Position numbers and translations under genes: made by a program. Shown here piece by piece: positions 40,892-44,048 of a stretch of 44,048 nucleotides of DNA. Location: NCBI GenBank assembly GCA_937885015.1, contig CALAAS010000020.1, positions 1-44,048 of the forward strand, given 5' to 3'. Numbering within the stretch: the first letter of the stretch is position 1; every line of letters begins with the position of its first letter. This DNA is from an uncultured Clostridium sp. Lineage in GTDB: Bacteria; Bacillota; Clostridia; Lachnospirales; Lachnospiraceae. The notes under the pieces are model-generated. The model was not told the DNA's origin. It worked only from the letters and a program-made list of their open reading frames with translations, and made no database searches.

Positions 40892-41821
40892 ATGTTGGAT
40901 GTGTGTTTGCTTGGAACAGGGGGCATGATGCCTTTGCCATATCGGTGGCTGACGTCGCTGATGGTGCGCTGTTCCGGAAGCAATTTACTGATAGACTGTG
41001 GCGAGGGCACCCAGGTTGCTTTGAAGGAAAAAGGCTGGAGTCCCAAGCCGGTGGATGTGATGTGCTTTACCCATTACCATGCGGATCACATCAGCGGCCT
41101 TCCGGGCCTTCTCCTGACTATGGGAAATGCGGAGCGGACGGAGCCGGTTACGATGGTGGGTCCCCGGGGACTGGAGCGGGTTGTGACAGCGCTCCGGACG
41201 ATTGCGCCGGAACTGCCTTTCCAGCTTCAGTTTATTGAACTAACGGAGCCCAGAGAGCAGCTTCAGCTTGGCCCCTATGTGCTGGATGCCTATCGCGTCA
41301 ACCATAATGTTACCTGCTATGGCTATGCGATTACGATTCCGCGAAAGGGACGTTTTGATGTGGAACGGGCGAAGGCTCAGGAGATTCCGCAGAAATACTG
41401 GAGCCGTCTTCAGAAGGGAGAAACCATTGAGGACGGAACGAGGATTCTGACGCCGGATATGGTTCTGGGAGAGAACCGCCGTGGAATTCGAGTTTCTTAC
41501 TGTACGGATACGCGCCCGGTTCCTGTGATTGCAGAATATGCTCAGAATGCAGATCTTTTCATCTGTGAGGGAATGTATGGTGAAGAGGGAAAAGAAGCAA
41601 AGGCGAGAGAGCATAAACATATGACATTTTATGAGGCTGCTGGTCTGGCAAAGGAGGCCCAGCCAAAAGAAATGTGGCTGACGCATTACAGTCCGTCGCT
41701 GACAAGGCCGGAAGAGTATATGGATCGGGTGCGGGAGATTTTTCCGCGGGCGAGAGCAGCCCGTGACGGATGGACTGCAGAGCTGGTTTTTGAAGAAACG
41801 GAAGGGGGAGAGGGAAGATGA
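40892..41821 (+). CDS. rnz: Ribonuclease Z
   Basis: Metallo-beta-lactamase nuclease that trims tRNA 3' ends. This fits the absence of encoded CCA in the tRNAs of this window. The 309 residues contain the zinc motif H61-Y-H63-A-D65-H66, NLLIDCGEGTQ and VNHNVTCYGYAI, an aspartate in SYCTDTRPV, HKHMTFYEAA and LTHYSPS. The ATG at 40892 is chosen over 40844 because MLDVCLLGTGG is the conserved start; AGAGG lies 7 bases upstream. The stop overlaps the tsaD start by 4 bases. Confidence 0.93.
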   Translation: MLDVCLLGTGGMMPLPYRWLTSLMVRCSGSNLLIDCGEGTQVALKEKGWSPKPVDVMCFTHYHADHISGLPGLLLTMGNAERTEPVTMVGPRGLERVVTALRTIAPELPFQLQFIELTEPREQLQLGPYVLDAYRVNHNVTCYGYAITIPRKGRFDVERAKAQEIPQKYWSRLQKGETIEDGTRILTPDMVLGENRRGIRVSYCTDTRPVPVIAEYAQNADLFICEGMYGEEGKEAKAREHKHMTFYEAAGLAKEAQPKEMWLTHYSPSLTRPEEYMDRVREIFPRARAARDGWTAELVFEETEGGEGR

Positions 41822-42855
41822 GTGTTCAGACATCAAAGGGGGATGTGTACATTCTTGCAATTGAAAGTTCCTGTGATGAAACGGCGGCAGCAGTTGTGAA
41901 AAATGGACGTCAGGTGCTTTCCAATGTGATTTCTTCCCAGATTGCACTTCACACGCTGTATGGCGGCGTGGTGCCGGAGATTGCCTCGCGAAAGCATATT
42001 GAGAAGATCAACCAGGTCATTGAGAGTGCGCTGACAGAGGCGAATATGAAGCTGGAGGACATGACGGCCATTGCCGTAACCTATGGGCCTGGTTTGGTGG
42101 GTGCTCTTCTGGTGGGAGTGGCAGAGGCTAAGGCGTTGGCTTATGCTGCAGGGAAACCGCTGGTGGGGGTACACCATATAGAGGGGCATGTGTCAGCTAA
42201 CTTTATTGAGAACCCGGATCTGGAGCCACCCTTTGTGTGTCTGATTGTATCGGGCGGTCACACCCATCTGGTGATTGTAAAAGATTACGGAGAGTTTGAA
42301 ATTATCGGGCGGACCCGGGATGATGCAGCAGGAGAGGCCTTTGATAAAGTGGCCCGGGCGGTTGGCCTGGGATACCCGGGGGGCCCCAAGGTAGATCGGG
42401 CGGCCAGAGAGGGAAATCCTCATGCCTATGCATTTCCAAGGGCAAAGGTAGGGGATAATCCGTTTGATTTCAGTTTTAGTGGACTGAAATCAGCGGTTCT
42501 GAATGAAATTAACCGCGCCAAAATGACCGGCGAAGAGATATGTGTTCCGGATTTGGCTGCATCTTTTCAGAATGCGGTGGTAGAAGTTCTGGTATCACAT
42601 ACAATCGAGGCAGCCAGGGAATATGGCTATAGTCGAGTTGCCATTGCCGGAGGAGTAGCTTCAAATTCAGCGCTCCGGGAGGGCATGAAGGCAGCGTGCG
42701 AGAAAGCTGGTCTGAAATTTTATTATCCGTCGCCGATTTTCTGTACGGACAATGCAGCTATGATTGGTGTGGCTGCCTATTATGAATACCGGAAGGGTTC
42801 CAGGGCGGGATGGGATCTGAATGCGATTCCGAATTTGAAATTGGGAGAGCGGTAA
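41818..42855 (+). CDS. tsaD: tRNA t6A threonylcarbamoyltransferase TsaD
   Basis: Catalytic subunit that transfers threonylcarbamoyl to A37 of tRNA. The 345-residue protein has the metal motif H120-IEG-H124, the N-terminal ILAIESSCDETAAAVV, the phosphate loops SGGHTHLV and AIAGGVASNSALR, and the C-terminal CTDNAAMIG. The ATGA overlap with rnz shows translational coupling. Together with tsaE and tsaB upstream it gives all t6A genes except tsaC. Confidence 0.97.
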   Translation: MSVQTSKGDVYILAIESSCDETAAAVVKNGRQVLSNVISSQIALHTLYGGVVPEIASRKHIEKINQVIESALTEANMKLEDMTAIAVTYGPGLVGALLVGVAEAKALAYAAGKPLVGVHHIEGHVSANFIENPDLEPPFVCLIVSGGHTHLVIVKDYGEFEIIGRTRDDAAGEAFDKVARAVGLGYPGGPKVDRAAREGNPHAYAFPRAKVGDNPFDFSFSGLKSAVLNEINRAKMTGEEICVPDLAASFQNAVVEVLVSHTIEAAREYGYSRVAIAGGVASNSALREGMKAACEKAGLKFYYPSPIFCTDNAAMIGVAAYYEYRKGSRAGWDLNAIPNLKLGER

Positions 42856-42882
42856 AAGAAAGCCGGAAGGGGAGATGTTTTT

Positions 42883-43671
42883 ATGGGACGGGGAAGAGTT
42901 GGAGCGATTATACTGGCAGCGGGAAAAGGAAGCCGCATGAAAAGCGGTACAAAGAAGCAGTTTATGACTCTGGCCGGAGCTCCGCTTCTGTGTTACAGCC
43001 TGGCGGCGTTTGAGGCGAGTATGTTCCAGGATCTTGTGCTGGTAACGGGGGAAGAGTCTGTGGATTTCTGCTGGCACGATATTGTGGAGACCTATGGCTT
43101 TACCCGGGTTCGTTCGGTGGTGCCCGGTGGTAAAGAGCGGTATCATTCCGTGTATGAAGGATTAAAAGAATTGGCGCGGCTTGGATACGGGGATGGCGAT
43201 ATGGTTTTGATTCATGACGGTGCCCGCCCTCTGATTGAGGCTGAGGTTATTGAGAGAGTCTGTCAGGATGCAGAAGATTATGGGGCCTGTGTGGCCGGAA
43301 TGCCGTCTAAAGACACAGTTAAGTTGGCAGACGAGGATGGATTTGCCGCCAGTACGCCGGATCGTTCCCGTGTCTGGATGATTCAGACGCCGCAGGCATT
43401 CTCATTTCCTCTTATTATGGAAGCTTACGGACGGTTGATGGGGGATGAATCCCTGCAGCAGGGAATAACAGACGATGGTATGGTGGCAGAGCGCCTGATG
43501 GGGAAACGGGTTCGCCTGACAGAGGGGAGTTATCGGAATATAAAAGTTACAACCCCAGAAGATATGGTAATTGCAAAGGCGCTTATGATGGATCCATCTT
43601 TTGAGAATGCTCTGGAAAAGCATCTGAAAAAAGATGGGAAAGAGTGTGCCGAAGCGGGGGATAAAAAGTAA
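42883..43671 (+). CDS. ispD: 2-C-methyl-D-erythritol 4-phosphate cytidylyltransferase
   Basis: Third enzyme of the MEP isoprenoid route; couples CTP with methylerythritol phosphate. The 262-residue protein begins with the nucleotide-binding GAIILAAGKGSRMKSGTKKQF. It has VVPGGKERYHSVYEGL, the metal and substrate segment LIHDGARPLIE, and IQTPQAFSFPLIMEAY with ITDDGMVAE. The C terminus is about 25 residues longer than typical and charged. It lies 27 bases after tsaD. Confidence 0.95.
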   Translation: MGRGRVGAIILAAGKGSRMKSGTKKQFMTLAGAPLLCYSLAAFEASMFQDLVLVTGEESVDFCWHDIVETYGFTRVRSVVPGGKERYHSVYEGLKELARLGYGDGDMVLIHDGARPLIEAEVIERVCQDAEDYGACVAGMPSKDTVKLADEDGFAASTPDRSRVWMIQTPQAFSFPLIMEAYGRLMGDESLQQGITDDGMVAERLMGKRVRLTEGSYRNIKVTTPEDMVIAKALMMDPSFENALEKHLKKDGKECAEAGDKK

Positions 43672-43693
43672 AAATAAAAAATGAAAAAAATGG

Positions 43694-43722
43694 TTGACAA
43701 CTAGGGAATGGCGTGCTAAAAT
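43694..43722 (+). promoter_or_regulatory. Upstream promoter of the tRNA-Ser genes (P1)
   Basis: TTGACA (43694-43699), a 17-base spacer and TAAAAT (43717-43722). It lies 112 bases upstream of a second promoter, a tandem arrangement usual for stable RNA genes. Confidence 0.75.
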
Positions 43723-43805
43723 GATGAACGTTGTCGCTTGAGAAAAACGGCAGCGGCGCTCCGGACAGGGACCTGAACCGGTGACCAAAAAAGATAAAAA
43801 AACTC

Positions 43806-43834
43806 TTGACAAGATGCCGGAACTTATGTATAAT
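43806..43834 (+). promoter_or_regulatory. Consensus promoter of the tRNA-Ser genes (P2)
   Basis: TTGACA (43806-43811), exactly 17 bases, then TATAAT (43829-43834). It is a perfect sigma-A consensus, 16 bases before the mature tRNA 5' end. Confidence 0.92.
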
Positions 43835-43850
43835 ACATAAGCACTTGTTT

Positions 43851-43936
43851 GGAGAGATATCGAAGCGGTCATAACGAGGCGGTCTTGAAAACCGTTTGTC
43901 CGAAAGGGCGCGTGGGTTCGAATCCCACTCTCTCCG
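43851..43936 (+). tRNA. tRNA-Ser (anticodon TGA)
   Basis: Class II tRNA of 86 bases. Acceptor GGAGAGA (43851-43857) pairs with TCTCTCC (43929-43935), with discriminator G. The anticodon stem-loop is CGGTCTTGAAAACCG with anticodon TGA. A long variable arm and the T arm GTGGG-TTCGAAT-CCCAC follow. CCA is not encoded. Confidence 0.95.
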
Positions 43937-43977
43937 CTATAAAACGGAACATTTGAATATTGAAATATATTCAGCCT

Positions 43978-44048
43978 GCAGAAGTACCCAAGAGGTTGAA
44001 GGGGCTCCCCTGGAAAGGGAGTAGGTCGTTAGTAGCGGCGCGAGGGTT
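43978..44048 (+). tRNA. tRNA-Ser (anticodon GGA), truncated by the window end
   Basis: Acceptor 5' strand GCAGAAG (43978-43984), D arm CCC..GGG, anticodon stem CTCCC/GGGAG with loop CTGGAAA (anticodon GGA), and the start of the long variable arm. The T arm and 3' acceptor strand lie beyond the window. Confidence 0.88.

Overview
The window looks like a chromosomal segment of an anaerobic, butyrate-forming Firmicute, most likely a Lachnospiraceae-type Clostridium (cluster XIVa). The reasons are a complete acetyl-CoA-to-butyryl-CoA operon (thl-crt-hbd-bcd-etfB-etfA) with a divergent butyryl-CoA:acetate CoA-transferase, strong purine-rich ribosome binding sites, TTGACA/TATAAT promoters, tRNA genes without an encoded CCA, a Tn916-type integrase, and a B. 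subtilis-like ThrR-Hom pair. Species cannot be fixed from the sequence alone.

Layout. (1) 1-2.66 kb: the integrase end of a Tn916-like integrative element, with an unknown 80-residue ORF, a block of about 80-bp tandem repeats and a tyrosine recombinase. (2) 2.7-6.1 kb: a low-molecular-weight phosphatase, a stand-alone acyl carrier protein, tRNA-Val, a gene-poor stretch with a decayed dispersed repeat, an iron-type alcohol dehydrogenase, a purine-rich short tandem repeat and an ArsR/SmtB metal sensor. (3) 6.2-14.3 kb: the butyrate locus, with but (minus strand) facing thl-crt-hbd-bcd-etfBA across a 0.5-kb control region that holds two consensus promoters and a Rex-like palindrome. (4) 14.3-20 kb: dispersed structured repeat copy A, an MBOAT O-acyltransferase, a FabG-like reductase, thioredoxin reductase and a secreted NlpC/P60 hydrolase. 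(5) 19.5-26.7 kb: fchA-fhs one-carbon genes, then a glycerol operon glpK-glpA-glpB-DUF1667 with a terminator-like leader.

(6) 26.8-31.8 kb: hpf (minus), an unusual DnaA-box cluster, secA, and prfB with its programmed +1 frameshift. (7) 31.8-38.7 kb: repeat copy B immediately before a MATE transporter, thrR-hom, DUF2752 and DUF4190 membrane proteins, tex and a YcxB-like protein. (8) 38.7-44.0 kb: the t6A/tRNA-processing cluster tsaE-tsaB-rimI, a small zinc-ribbon protein, rnz, tsaD, then ispD and two tRNA-Ser genes, the last cut by the window end.

How the parts connect. The butyrate genes form a closed route from two acetyl-CoA to butyrate, with electron bifurcation at Bcd-Etf. The glycerol operon feeds glycerol 3-phosphate into glycolysis and gives electrons to an unidentified acceptor through GlpA, GlpB and the four-cysteine DUF1667 protein.

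The most notable non-genic signals are three. The first is a dispersed element present as two full copies and one decayed copy, whose hairpins are kept by compensatory base changes. The second is a 115-bp cluster of four perfect and several near-perfect DnaA boxes upstream of secA, away from any visible dnaA. The third is the placement of a terminator-ended repeat copy directly in front of the MATE gene with no promoter in between.
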